This document shows, piece by piece, positions 1 to 7,823 of a stretch of 10,000 nucleotides of DNA. The DNA lies in contig BLFN01000657.1 of the NCBI GenBank assembly GCA_014634225.1, positions 304,255-314,254 on the forward strand, written 5' to 3'. This DNA comes from Acropora yongei. Taxonomy: Eukaryota; Cnidaria; Anthozoa; Scleractinia; Acroporidae. The position numbers were made by a program, and so were the translations under genes. The first letter of the stretch is position 1; each line of letters opens with the position of its first letter. The notes under the pieces are model-generated. The model was not told the origin of the DNA. It made no database searches and saw only the letters and a list, made by a program, of their open reading frames with translations.

Positions 1-71
1 GTTATTGATAAGATTCGTTCTTGTATGCAAAAAGCTGTCTTTAAAATCTTAATTTAACACATGAATCTCAC

Positions 72-171
72 CTCTTCCAAGCGATCCATCGGCGGAAACA
101 GTTAAAAAGAAAGAGGAAAAGACGAGAAAAAATAGACAATTAACAGCCAAGGAGAAATATCGATCCGCCAT
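72..171 (-). CDS. First coding exon of a secreted or membrane protein (signal peptide; partial gene)
   Basis: On the minus strand an ATG at 171-169 in a strong Kozak setting (G at -3, G at +4) opens 33 codons plus one base, ending at a good splice donor, GAAGAG|GTGAGA (exon end 72). The peptide is a textbook signal sequence: a short N-region MADRYFSLAVNC, a hydrophobic core LFFLVFSSFFLTV (about residues 13-25), then VSA followed by DGS, which fits the -3/-1 rule with cleavage after Ala27. The exon leaves in phase 1; the next exon must lie left of position 1. The mature protein is not visible, so no function can be given. A minimal upstream ATG-TGA sits about 25 bases before the start. The exon is too short for ordinary ORF calling. 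The call rests only on the signal peptide, the start context and the donor; a chance hydrophobic stretch in AT-rich DNA remains possible. Confidence 0.6.
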
Positions 172-290
172 GACTGAAATTACACAATCACATACTCTCC
201 AACGCTAAGCTGTTGCCTGGGAGCTAGTTTTTACCGTTTACATTTTTATGCAAATCGTTATGCTGCAATTTTGATTGGCTAGTTCTTCAT
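172..290 (-). promoter_or_regulatory. Candidate promoter of the signal-peptide gene
   Basis: Just upstream of the minus-strand start at 171 there is an inverted CCAAT box (plus-strand GATTGGCT at 273-280, reading AGCCAATC on the gene strand) about 105 bases from the ATG. A perfect octamer ATGCAAAT, the POU/Oct-type site, lies at 248-255. No TATA box is evident at a suitable distance. Both elements are short and could arise by chance; their position relative to the start is what makes them worth noting. Confidence 0.35.
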
Positions 291-549
291 AATAATCATA
301 ACTATGTTATCATAATACTATTACAATAGTGACTTTCAAGATTATTACCTTAAGATAACCAGGCCCTAAAGAAAGTGAACTCATTTAAGTAATCACTAAT
401 TCCTTTTTTTCTCTTTTAAAGAAAAACATTAAGTGGCAGAACAAAATTGATGTAATTATTAGGTCAATATTATTAATTTTAATGTAGAGATTCTATATTT
501 AATGTAGTTACTAGGTTTTTTGTCAGTTCAAATTATGTTTAGGTAGTTT

Positions 550-566
550 TTTATTTTTATTTTATT
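550..566 (-). terminator. Cluster of candidate polyadenylation signals for PIGW
   Basis: Three minus-strand AATAAA hexamers occur in 17 bases, roughly 385-400 nucleotides downstream of the PIGW stop codon. In AT-rich DNA such hexamers are frequent, so this is a candidate only. Confidence 0.35.
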
Positions 567-881
567 ATTCTTTTTGAGGCTTTTTATAATAATTATTGTT
601 ATTAGTGGTGTTTTTAGATAGTCATTTTTCGACAATTCTCTTCCGTACACAAGAAGAATGTACATAGGGTATATATTCTAATATTCATATTTTTGAATCT
701 TTAAATGGGCTATGAATAAAATTATTGATTATTATAAATAAAAAAAAAGTTACTAGGTTAATTATTTCAACTTCCATGAAGGGAAAACAGAGACAGTGTG
801 TATTCACTAAATTCAACTATGGAGGAAAAAGACTTAGAGAGGGCAAACTACTTGGGTATATACAAAACTTGCTTCCTTCCC

Positions 882-927
882 CATATCATCCTAGGCCACT
901 AATCCATATCAATCCTGGGCCACTAAT
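882..927. repeat. Two-copy imperfect tandem repeat of 22-23 bases in the PIGW 3' UTR
   Basis: Copy one (882-903) and copy two (905-927) both read CATATCA-TCCT-GGCCACTAAT, differing by a one-base insertion and one A/G change. They lie about 25-70 bases downstream of the PIGW stop on the minus strand, so they are probably transcribed in its 3' UTR. Confidence 0.75.
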
Positions 928-950
928 GTGTTCAACATGTTCATAATTTT

Positions 951-3900
951 TTATTTCAATTTTAATGTTATCTTCTTCAAATGCAAAAGAGAAATTACGA
1001 GGCTTAACATCAGTAAATAAATACAGACTATTAAAAATCCTTGACTCAAGGAACAGAGTATGGTTTGGACAGAAATGTTCACAGCTCCTGTCATCAAGTT
1101 TGCAAATAAGAAGTGAAAAAGCTGATTGCGATTTATAGCTGCTATCAAGCATGCACAAGGTCTATTATTTTCCTGCTGTGCAGGTGCAATGCTTTGTTCA
1201 TCCTCGGTCTTTTCTGGATAACAAACTTGACATCCTCCCAGAGCTGCACCATCAAAGAGAAATGTGTTGTTTGCAACAGATACAACAATATCACCAAACA
1301 AGAAACTTGAGAGAATCTGGATGTTGTATGCAACCTGCAGAAATATTGTAAATTAAAAGAATAAGAATAATATTAAAATAAGAAATACACAGACGTTTCT
1401 CACTGCTTTGACCACTTGGGATTGTGCAAGGTAGAATAAAAATGAGGATACTGATCCAAGAACGTTCATGCAGAATCAAATGAGGATGACAAATACAATG
1501 GGTGATACTCAGAACAAGAACAAGAGAAACATTACAAAACCACTTCTAGGGATGTTTCCTTCCTTAGTAAAAGTAATTATGCTGTTTATTTTTATTACTG
1601 AAAAAATACCACCTAGAAATCAAAATAACAGCTATAACTTCAACTGGATAAAGTACTTCAATCAGAAGGTTGAGTCATTACCTGCCACAAAACATATGGC
1701 AGATTGGCCAGTCTTCTTGAAATGGGGCTGACTAACTGCTGAGATAATTGAAGAATGAGGTAAAAGATAACATCTAGAGTGATAAGGACAAAGAGAACTT
1801 TCATCCACTGGCCAACTGTGCTCCTGTTTGAATGTAAGAGGACATAAAATTATTCCCTCTTCAAAGTAATCATATTATTCACAGTGAAGTTGTTGCATTA
1901 ATTTACCACAATACTGTAGTAATAAATATTCCCAGCAGTCAAAGAGCCTTAAAACTACCATTATTATTGAAGCAGCAAATTCTTAGTGATGAATATTAGA
2001 GCCACAAAACATTTTCATCAGTTCAACCTCGGGTTTTATTACAGTTCCTTTTCAACTTCAGTTCATCCCTAAAACTTTCAATATTTTTTTATTTAACCAT
2101 AACAAACCTTTTTTGAAGGAGAAACTTTCCTAACTGGACACCAATGAGGTACAATCCCAAATAACCAGCACAAGAACATAGTCCTTCGCGGTTTGCATCC
2201 ACAAATGCTTCCCGTGAATTATTTCCATCTCTTTCTTGAAGAACAAAAGATTCCAAACTGGTGCAGCTGAGAATATACTGATAGAGAGAAGCCAACAGCA
2301 GGCCTGATACACCATACCATCTGTCACCAGGAATTAGTTTAAGGATTCCTACAGATGACACCTACCAAAGAAACAAGTTACAATGTATATACAGTAAATG
2401 CAAGGTATACAAACATAATATTTTGTATCAGTAGGACATTGCCCACCTTCAATGGGCACTCAGTCTGGATGGGACAAATAATCATTGTCAACGTCAGGAC
2501 TCACAAGTCTTGCCTTTTTATAAATCTATGCCAGTGCTGATTTTGCCAAGGATTTCTTTGACAGCATGCCCCAAAAGTCTCTTATGATGGACATTGCAGA
2601 CCTAATATCTCAGCCTCCTTTTTACAAAACAACAATAAGAATAAGAATAATAAATAATTGGTTACCTTCACAACGAATAAAGTAAAGAAAAAGTTCCAGT
2701 GAATTCCGTATTCACTGACATGTTGTTGATAATCTGTGCCTTTCACTGAAAGAAACCTTGCAATTCCAAGAACCAACAAAGGCAACGAAGATTTGAAAGC
2801 CTTGACAACTGACATAATAAACCCAGCATCATTTGGTGAGAGACCTCTTGCTTCAGGTGATACAATGGCATGTGATATAACAAATGCACCAACACCAACA
2901 TCCATGATTCCACTTCCAAAAGTTTCAGTTTTTGCAAATCGTCGAGGAAGGATGACAAAATCAACAGCAAGTATAACAATTGATGTAGCTATTAATACAT
3001 ATGCTCTAAATGCTCCAATGAAAGGTCTTTTGCCAGACATGTCAGAGGCAAGAATACTTTTGGATTGTTTTTGTTCCTGCTTTTCAGATTTATTCGGAGA
3101 ACATAAAAGTAGCATCACCAATGAAATAGACAAACAAGTTGAATTCAATAGAGCTGCATGATCTGAAAGTAATGTACTTCCCAGAAGAACAGGACCTGTT
3201 AAGGTGACGACATCCACTGTAAAAGCCATGCTGTGATAAAAAAAAAAAATAAAAGCAAGAGTTACCAAGGACAAAACTGACAACAACAAACCCGTCAGTC
3301 CTGCTGAAGACTCTGAGAAACAATAATAACAATTACAATGACTATGATCCTAATAATAGTATTAAGTAATAATAACAATAATAATAATAAAATATAATAT
3401 ATACAATAATAACATAATAATAATAATAACCAATAAAAATATTAATAATAACAACAACCAGTCAGCCACTATAGAAGAGGTTGCAACCAGTCAGCCACTA
3501 TAGAAGAGGTTGCTCAGGTGACTATTGCTCACTTTTTTGTAATGACTTGCTTTCTTGGGATGTATGTCGGCACAAGAGCACCCGTAGATTAGAGATAAAT
3601 AGATAATAATAATAATAACAATAATAATAATAATGATTGCATATCATTGCTAAGTAAGAAAAACTTCCGTTGTATTCTGATTTGTTGTTGCTGTTTTTTG
3701 TTTTTTTTTTTAAAGAAAACTGACTGTAGTGGTGGATAGTACAACAGTTTTACCCTCCTCGATATCGGAGATACTCAATCTTACCAAGAAAACACCCATT
3801 TTGTGGGGTGTATTCCTCTCTTCGAAAACAGCGCGTTGAACACAAAAGACCTCAATATAGCGGCCACTGGAGCAGTACTTGCAACTATTCCCACTTCAAG

Positions 3901-3975
3901 AACACTTGTTCCATTCAAATTGCTCACAAATCGCTCTTGAAGCTCTTTATATGAAGCACTTGAGATGTCCGCCAT
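951..3975 (-). CDS. PIGW: PIG-W / GWT1 family GlcN-PI inositol acyltransferase, complete, five coding exons
   Basis: This multi-pass ER membrane enzyme adds a fatty acyl chain from acyl-CoA to the inositol of glucosaminyl-phosphatidylinositol, an early step of GPI-anchor synthesis. Minus-strand exons: 3785-3975, 2666-3230, 2108-2361, 1682-1823 and 951-1334. All introns are GT..AG, and the junction phases (2,0,2,0) agree. The sum is 1,536 bases, 511 residues, close to the roughly 500 usual for PIG-W. Family signatures seen: FVSNLNGTSVLE near residues 16-27; LPRRFAKTE at 158-166 followed by GIMDVGVGAFV; EYGIHWNFFFT at 237-247; DANREG at 307-312 then GYLGLYLIGVQLG; SRRLAN at 372-377; and NRNQLFHFLFANLMTGAVN at 452-470. 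Hydrophobic segments recur throughout, ending in a short basic tail (KKITLKLK). The ATG at 3975 gives the expected short N-terminus before the first motif. Exon 2 starts at 3230 after a long T tract and CAG, making the junction residue Cys64. No breaks are seen, so it should be functional. It is divergent from REX1BD. Confidence 0.95.
1335..1681 (-). other. PIGW intron 4
   Basis: The intron runs from donor CAG|GTAATG (boundary 1682/1681) to acceptor TTTCTGCAG (boundary 1335/1334). It contains no supported gene. Open frames on either strand here are short or start at non-ATG codons. Confidence 0.85.
1824..2107 (-). other. PIGW intron 3
   Basis: The intron is bounded by donor AAAAAAG|GTTTGT and acceptor ATTCAAACAG. 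The donor lacks the usual A at +3, but the phase and the conserved protein on both sides fix it. Nothing else is seen in it. Confidence 0.8.
2362..2665 (-). other. PIGW intron 2
   Basis: The intron runs from donor GTGAAG|GTAACC to acceptor TTTCTTTGGTAG. The reading frame stays open for some 80 bases into the intron, which would add spurious residues after VVK if splicing were ignored. No other feature is seen. Confidence 0.85.
3320..3454. repeat. AT-rich microsatellite (AAT/ATA/AAC units)
   Basis: Interrupted runs of AATAAT, AACAAT and ATATA units fill this stretch of PIGW intron 1. It is low-complexity sequence without coding potential. Confidence 0.85.
3455..3512. repeat. Perfect 29-base tandem duplication
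   Basis: Bases 3455-3483 and 3484-3512 are identical 29-mers starting CAACCAGTCAGCCACTATAG and ending AGAGGTTG. There are exactly two copies with no spacer, between the two microsatellite blocks of PIGW intron 1. The absence of any difference suggests a recent duplication, for example by replication slippage. Confidence 0.95.
3599..3634. repeat. (AAT)n microsatellite
   Basis: Short runs of AAT with one AAC interruption occur in PIGW intron 1; they continue the low-complexity character of this intron. Confidence 0.85.
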
Positions 3976-4204
3976 TTTGAGATTCCTTTGGTACCCAGTC
4001 TTATTTGGCCTGCGTAGCCAGCGCGAGGAGAGGGGATTGGGAAGAGAAGAAGGGGTTACAATTCCGTGGCCTCCCCTCTCTCCTCAATCCCCTCTCCTCG
4101 CGCCGGCTACGTAAGCTAAGTCCTCTTATATTTCGACCTGTGGATCCAGACATGGTCAAATCCGAGCAATTTCAAAACACGCCTGATAAATTCGAGCATC
4201 ATTG
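3976..4204. promoter_or_regulatory. Shared bidirectional promoter of PIGW and REX1BD
   Basis: Only 229 bases separate the PIGW start codon (minus, 3975) from the REX1BD start codon (plus, 4205). Both 5' UTRs and the core promoters must therefore lie here or in unseen upstream exons. No TATA box is obvious. The PIGW start codon is embedded in CAAAATGGCGGA, a close match to the YY1-type AANATGGCGGC element that overlaps start codons of many housekeeping genes. The spacer is more GC-rich than its surroundings, mostly because of the inverted repeat at 4012-4112. Co-regulation is inferred from the geometry only. Confidence 0.7.
4012..4112. repeat. Long imperfect inverted repeat (foldback) in the divergent promoter
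   Basis: The left arm (about 4012-4054) reads cgtagccagcgcgaggag then AGGGGATTGGGAAGAGAAG. The right arm (about 4070-4112), reverse-complemented, reads cgtagccggcgcgaggag then AGGGGATTGAGGAGAGAGG. The outer 25-odd bases differ at only one position. The loop is about 15 bases (around GTTACAATTCCGTG). It could be a small foldback transposable element or MITE-like insertion, or a promoter hairpin. No clear target-site duplication is visible at the ends. Confidence 0.85.
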
Positions 4205-6329
4205 ATGGCGAATGGCCCCATGAACAACAAGGAATTGATTCAGAGGTTCTTTAAATTACAGGAAGAAAGAGTAAAAGTATATCAAGTATTCGACAGGTAA
4301 AAGCATATATCGATAATGCATGCTTACACTATGAGCCCTGAATTAACTATGCGCATATTCACTCAGCGTTTAACGTTACTCAAATAGTAGCTAAGGGAAA
4401 GAGAAACGGACAAACGGACACCTTAATCCATCTTAATTACGTGTTTTTTTTCATTGTTTTCTCTCTTTTGTTTTTGTTTTCTTTTCTTGTTGTAGTGGTT
4501 TCAAAGAATATCTTCAAACTGCACCAGCATATGATTTTCCAAAATACCGTCAATTAGTGTACAATGTAACCCAGACATTCAATAACTTATCAGCTGAAGT
4601 CATTGATATTGAATCCAAACTAAGGGAAAGTGGACAGCATAGCATCAGCAATCTGGTGAGAAAAATACAACTCAAAGAAAAAGAAAAATTGGAAATGGTA
4701 AGGTTCAGTGTCATAAGTTGTTGGATAACTGGAAAAAATGAGACACAGGTGGATTACATTGTTGTGGTGAAGGGATGCAGTTTCACTTGAATGATCAGTA
4801 GTCCACAAACTCTGCCACAAATAGTGTAATTATTGTGATTTAATATTATGATTGCTTTTAGATGATTAGCTACAAACTTCATTATAATTTAGTATGTACA
4901 CAGTGCATTCACTTATTTTTTTATTATTGCCGTGTTCAAGTTTCAAATAGATTCATGTGAGCATCAAAATCTGGTTAGCCGGCCTACAGGGAAGTGATCC
5001 CAACATATTCTTGTTTTTACTTAACTGGTTGCTCACCAAAATAGAACTTGGGGCTTAAAAGTCAAAGGTTGAAATCATTGTTAATTAAGGCCATAATTTC
5101 TCGGTAATCAAATTATGTATGTGACTTATTGTTAACTTAACGAAACAGGGGGCATGGAAATACCCAACTGTTCAGTCCAGACTTTTCAATCATATGTTTC
5201 TTCCAATGAGACTAGACACTTCTGGGTGGATTAATAGTATCATAAGTTAATAATCAACAGAATCTAGATTGCCAAGGATGGTGTTATTTTGTAATAATTA
5301 TTTAGATATTCCCCAAAGTTATATTATTCACCTAATACACTGAGTCATCGGTAGCAGATGTGCCTCGAGGGAGATCACCAGGTCACCTTAAGTATCATGA
5401 AATTTATATAATTTCAAGTCCATTATGTCATACTCAAAAAGGCAAAGTAGAGTATATAGAAGTGGCATAATTTGGTAGAGCCTTGTAGTTACCTTGAGGA
5501 GGCTGTCATTTTGAAACCTACAATGGAGTGAACCATGTTGGAATTTGGAAAATCTGGCTCTACCTCAGAATGGAAGAATTTTTATGCAATTACTATCAAT
5601 ACACTTTTAAATAAAAGTAACTTCCTTCTTCATTGTACAGACAGCAAAATTACAGATAGCAGAACAACATGCTACAGGTATTGATTCATCTGATCCCATG
5701 ATCACTGAAGAGGCTGCTGCTTTTAAGCCAAGGTGCTTATTGCTTTTGTATGTTACTTCATGAAAAACAACATAAGATATATTTAATTAATGTTATAGTC
5801 AGCCTGGTACATTCACAGAACCTGGGTTAAAATGGGTGTTAAGGATGAATGTTTGACTTCTTGTGTTACTAGTCTATTTTCATTTTAAAATAAATGATTA
5901 TTTTAGTTTACAGAAGTGGCCCCTTCAATCATTGAGTAAAATGTTCCTTTCAAAGAAGCAAGGGTGGCACAGTTGGCTAGTGCGCGGCCTTGGTGCATAA
6001 GGTCCCGAGTTCGATCCCAGATCTCACATCCTTATTTCGACTTCTTTCCATTCAGTGTAGCTTAAAAGTAGCTTTAAATACCCTTAAAAACGGAGCATTG
6101 ATTGAGAAGAGGGGGGTAAGATGAGCACACGGTCGGCTTCCTGGGAGAGTACTCTCTATGAGAGTAAAGGAACTTCCGACGTTAAATAACGTGTACCTTA
6201 ACCTTAACCTCAATAATACCAGTATGTGCTTTTTTTTTCAGTTTACGCAAACTGGTGGATGATATTGTTGAACTTTTGGATGAGCTTAAGTTTGAAGCTG
6301 AAGACATTCTTCTTCTGCCGGACACTTGA
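4205..6329 (+). CDS. REX1BD: REX1B-domain protein (REX1BD / C19orf60 orthologue), complete, four coding exons
   Basis: Exons: 4205-4296, 4496-4697, 5641-5732 and 6242-6329. Junction phases 2, 0 and 2 agree; total 474 bases, 157 residues, close to the vertebrate protein. The start MANGPMNNKELIQRFF matches the family beginning; an in-frame ATG at 4220 (MNNKEL) could also serve. Family features: KELIQRFFKLQEERVKVYQVF (residues 9-29), GFKEYL and APAYDFPKYRQLVYNVT (about 32-55), a predicted helical middle with a charged KEKEKLEM run ending at 98, and a C-terminal helix LRKLVDDIVELLDELKFEAED (about 130-150) ending LLLPDT. The protein is small, soluble and mostly helical, with possible coiled coil. 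The name comes from Chlamydomonas REX1-B, implicated in DNA excision repair; a repair role in animals is not established. The intron 3 donor (CCAAG|GTGCTT) is weak, yet the frame and the conserved KPSLRKL junction support it. ATTAAA at 6357-6362 is a likely poly(A) signal. Confidence 0.93.
4297..4495 (+). other. REX1BD intron 1
   Basis: The intron runs from donor CGACAG|GTAAAA to an acceptor preceded by a very long T-rich tract (4441-4493) ending TTGTTGTAG. Nothing else is seen in it. Confidence 0.85.
4698..5640 (+). other. REX1BD intron 2
   Basis: This 943-base intron runs from donor GAAATG|GTAAGG to acceptor TCATTGTACAG. The exon 2 frame stays open about 90 bases into it by chance. No RNA gene, second exon or recognisable repeat could be supported. 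A tandem acceptor four bases downstream (ACAG) would shift the frame and is not favoured. Confidence 0.85.
5733..6241 (+). other. REX1BD intron 3 (hosts a SINE)
   Basis: The intron starts at the weak donor AAG|GTGCTT and ends at a strong acceptor, a run of T followed by CAG. About half of it is the tRNA-derived SINE at 5962-6211; the element ends about 30 bases before the acceptor. The rest shows nothing identifiable. Confidence 0.8.
5962..6211 (+). mobile_element. tRNA-derived SINE
   Basis: The 5' part resembles a tRNA: a box A TGGCACAGTTGG at 5965-5976 and a box B AGTTCGATCC at 6008-6017, about 31 bases apart, the internal RNA polymerase III promoter. It is not an intact tRNA gene, since no cloverleaf closes after box B. 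A tRNA-unrelated body of about 170 bases follows, and the 3' end is a short CCTTAA repeat (about 6194-6209). The element lies in the sense orientation in REX1BD intron 3. No convincing target-site duplication was found, so the exact ends are estimates and the copy may be old. Confidence 0.8.
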
Positions 6330-6356
6330 GAGTTTCAAGTTCTCAGTGCTGTCTTG

Positions 6357-6362
6357 ATTAAA
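6357..6362 (+). terminator. REX1BD: Candidate polyadenylation signal of REX1BD (ATTAAA)
   Basis: ATTAAA, the most common variant hexamer, lies 28 bases after the REX1BD stop. A T-rich stretch follows at about 6366-6400. There is no canonical AATAAA nearby. Confidence 0.5.
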
Positions 6363-6939
6363 TTACACTTGTTAGATTAGAATTACAGGTCAAATTGTAT
6401 AGCTAAAACTGTAATGGCATTCTTTGCAAGATGCACTTGGGCTGGTGTTTGCAATGTTTTATGCAAGAAAGCAGGTTCATACAAAAGAGTGGAAAAAGAA
6501 ATATCTGCATGGCAAAAGCCCATTGTGTGGGGTGAAATACACTTTTTTTAATAACTATCATACCTAAGCCTACACATACAAAGTCCACAATGTAGGCCTG
6601 TTACTTCTTCTTCCCAAAAAATAGTCTCTTGCTGTTGTTGTTCCTGTGCGCAGTTTTTGCAAGTCAGATTGGATGCAAAGATCATTCCTTGCTCAGTGGG
6701 CCCAACATTTCTGTACATTTTTAAGCTGAAACCAGGTTGAAAAACAAATACGTCTTGTTTTGGTTTTCTTAACGGTGATCAGTACCATCCACACAAAAAT
6801 TATTGCCACCAATGATGGGATGTTTACTTGTTCAATAATATTTTTTTATATTTACTTTATCACTGTGTATACAATAAGCCACAGATGTAGAATGACATAT
6901 AATGGGCAGGGGGCTCTGAGTGGAATGAAAATTGGGTTT

Positions 6940-7098
6940 TATCATATGAGTTGATAAAGGTTGAATTACCACCGTGAAAGATGTAGAAAACTGACATTTT
7001 GAGTGTTAGCCCTTCATCAGAGCGAACAGAGGAGATTGTGGGGTGTTATGGTTTATATGGGAGTGTGGAGGAGCTTTAGCATTGGTGGATATATGGTG

Positions 7099-7134
<36 letters not shown>

Positions 7135-7210
7135 ATTCATTTATCCGATGAGGATAGAGTGTATTCAGCTGAAGGATGAATTTTTGTTTGAGATTTTTTA
7201 AGCCCCGAGT
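6940..7210 (-). repeat. Interspersed-repeat remnant with a decayed hammerhead-like core
   Basis: On the minus strand the sequence from 7020 reads CTGATGA, then AGGGCTAACACTC, then AAAATGTCAG (down to about 6991). It is followed by a stretch reading TTTCACGGTGGTAATTCAAC and CTTTATCAACTC. From memory, this combination is a widespread repeat in marine-invertebrate genomes, where the fuller form carries CGAAACG in place of CAAAATG. The two differences are the C-to-T type changes expected from CpG decay. Whether it belongs to a Penelope-like or other retroelement cannot be decided here, and the ends given are approximate. Confidence 0.5.
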
Positions 7211-7461
7211 AGAGATGTCATGTTGTTTCAAGCAGTAAATTGTTTCCTCCTTATTTTCTGCCATGTCATTTCCCCCCCTCATTTATTTTGCCTGATAAAA
7301 AAAATAAAATTGTGCATACGAGTGGCATGAACAGGAAGAAGGAAAACAAATTGTACATGAGGACTGGATACATTTTCCAATTTTTCTGTTGTTGTTGTTT
7401 TGTTTTTTCTTTTGTTTTTTTTTCTTTTCCATCTCACACTCACTGGACTAAGAAGGCAGAG

Positions 7462-7823
7462 ATGCCAACCTCTAGAGATCTAAAATCTGGAGATTTTTGT
7501 GACGTGGATGGACACCCCTTACCTAGCTCACACAATCAATGTACCACACACTTCCTGCTGTTAACCTACTCAACCCCTCTTCCCCCTAAAAGACGCACCC
7601 ACTCTCATTCAACATGTGTTTTTTACAGAATCCGAGGTGCAGAAATTCATTAATTAAGAAACGGTGAAAGGAGATTAAAAAACTGAAATTGTTTCGATCT
7701 GGAGACCCTATGCAGTCACGCAAAGTTTTTAAAACATAAGAAGGCTCAAATTGGTTTTATCTGGGAGATTTGGTGACCTCATACGGGAGACTCCCAAATA
7801 ATCCGGGAGAGTTGTATTGGCAT
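7462..7823. repeat. Candidate non-autonomous element with short terminal inverted repeats
   Basis: The block begins ATGCCAACCTCT (7462) and ends in TTGGCAT (7817-7823), which reverse-complements to ATGCCAA. Its interior near both ends repeats GGAGA motifs (CTGGAGATTTTT, CTGGGAGATTTGGTGACC, CGGGAGACTCCC, CCGGGAGAGTTG), a style seen in short metazoan interspersed repeats. No coding capacity is visible. The terminal match is only seven bases plus a purine-rich similarity, so identity as an element is tentative. Confidence 0.45.

Larger units (their letters stand above)
291..950. other. Intergenic and PIGW 3' flank, very AT-rich
   Basis: No coding exon is supported here. The only open frame (725-946, plus) begins at a non-ATG codon in low-complexity sequence and resembles nothing. 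The stretch contains the 3' untranslated region of PIGW on the minus strand. Three overlapping or adjacent minus-strand AATAAA signals (plus TTTATT at 550-555, 556-561 and 561-566) would place polyadenylation about 400 bases after the PIGW stop. Another AATAAA overlaps the stop codon itself (948-953). Confidence 0.5.
3231..3784 (-). other. PIGW intron 1, microsatellite-rich
   Basis: The intron lies between donor TTCTTG|GTAAGA and a strong acceptor with a T-rich tract ending TATCACAG. It holds AAT/AAC-type microsatellites at about 3320-3454 and 3599-3634, a 29-base tandem duplication at 3455-3512 and a T-run at about 3696-3711. The frame of exon 2 is open upstream of its acceptor as far as about 3323, but all AGs there give the wrong phase for exon 1. 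Confidence 0.8.

Noticed and set aside
2736..3161. Plus-strand 141-codon open frame
   Set aside because: It is the antisense shadow of PIGW exon 2, whose minus-strand translation carries the conserved family motifs.
3231..3323. Extension of PIGW exon 2 upstream (frame reading SSAGLTGLLLSV...)
   Set aside because: The frame is open and hydrophobic, but all AG sites there give the wrong phase for exon 1. The T-rich acceptor at 3231 fits both the phase and the family alignment.
3320..3512. CRISPR-like array
   Set aside because: There are only two adjacent identical units without spacers, in a microsatellite-rich intron of an animal gene.
5962..6034. Functional tRNA gene
   Set aside because: Boxes A and B are present, but the acceptor and anticodon stems do not close and the unit continues into a SINE body with a repeat tail.
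7240..7653. Plus-strand 137-codon open frame with a Phe/Val-rich segment
   Set aside because: The hydrophobic part comes from a T-rich low-complexity tract and the rest from a repeat-like block, and there is no coding pattern or homologue.
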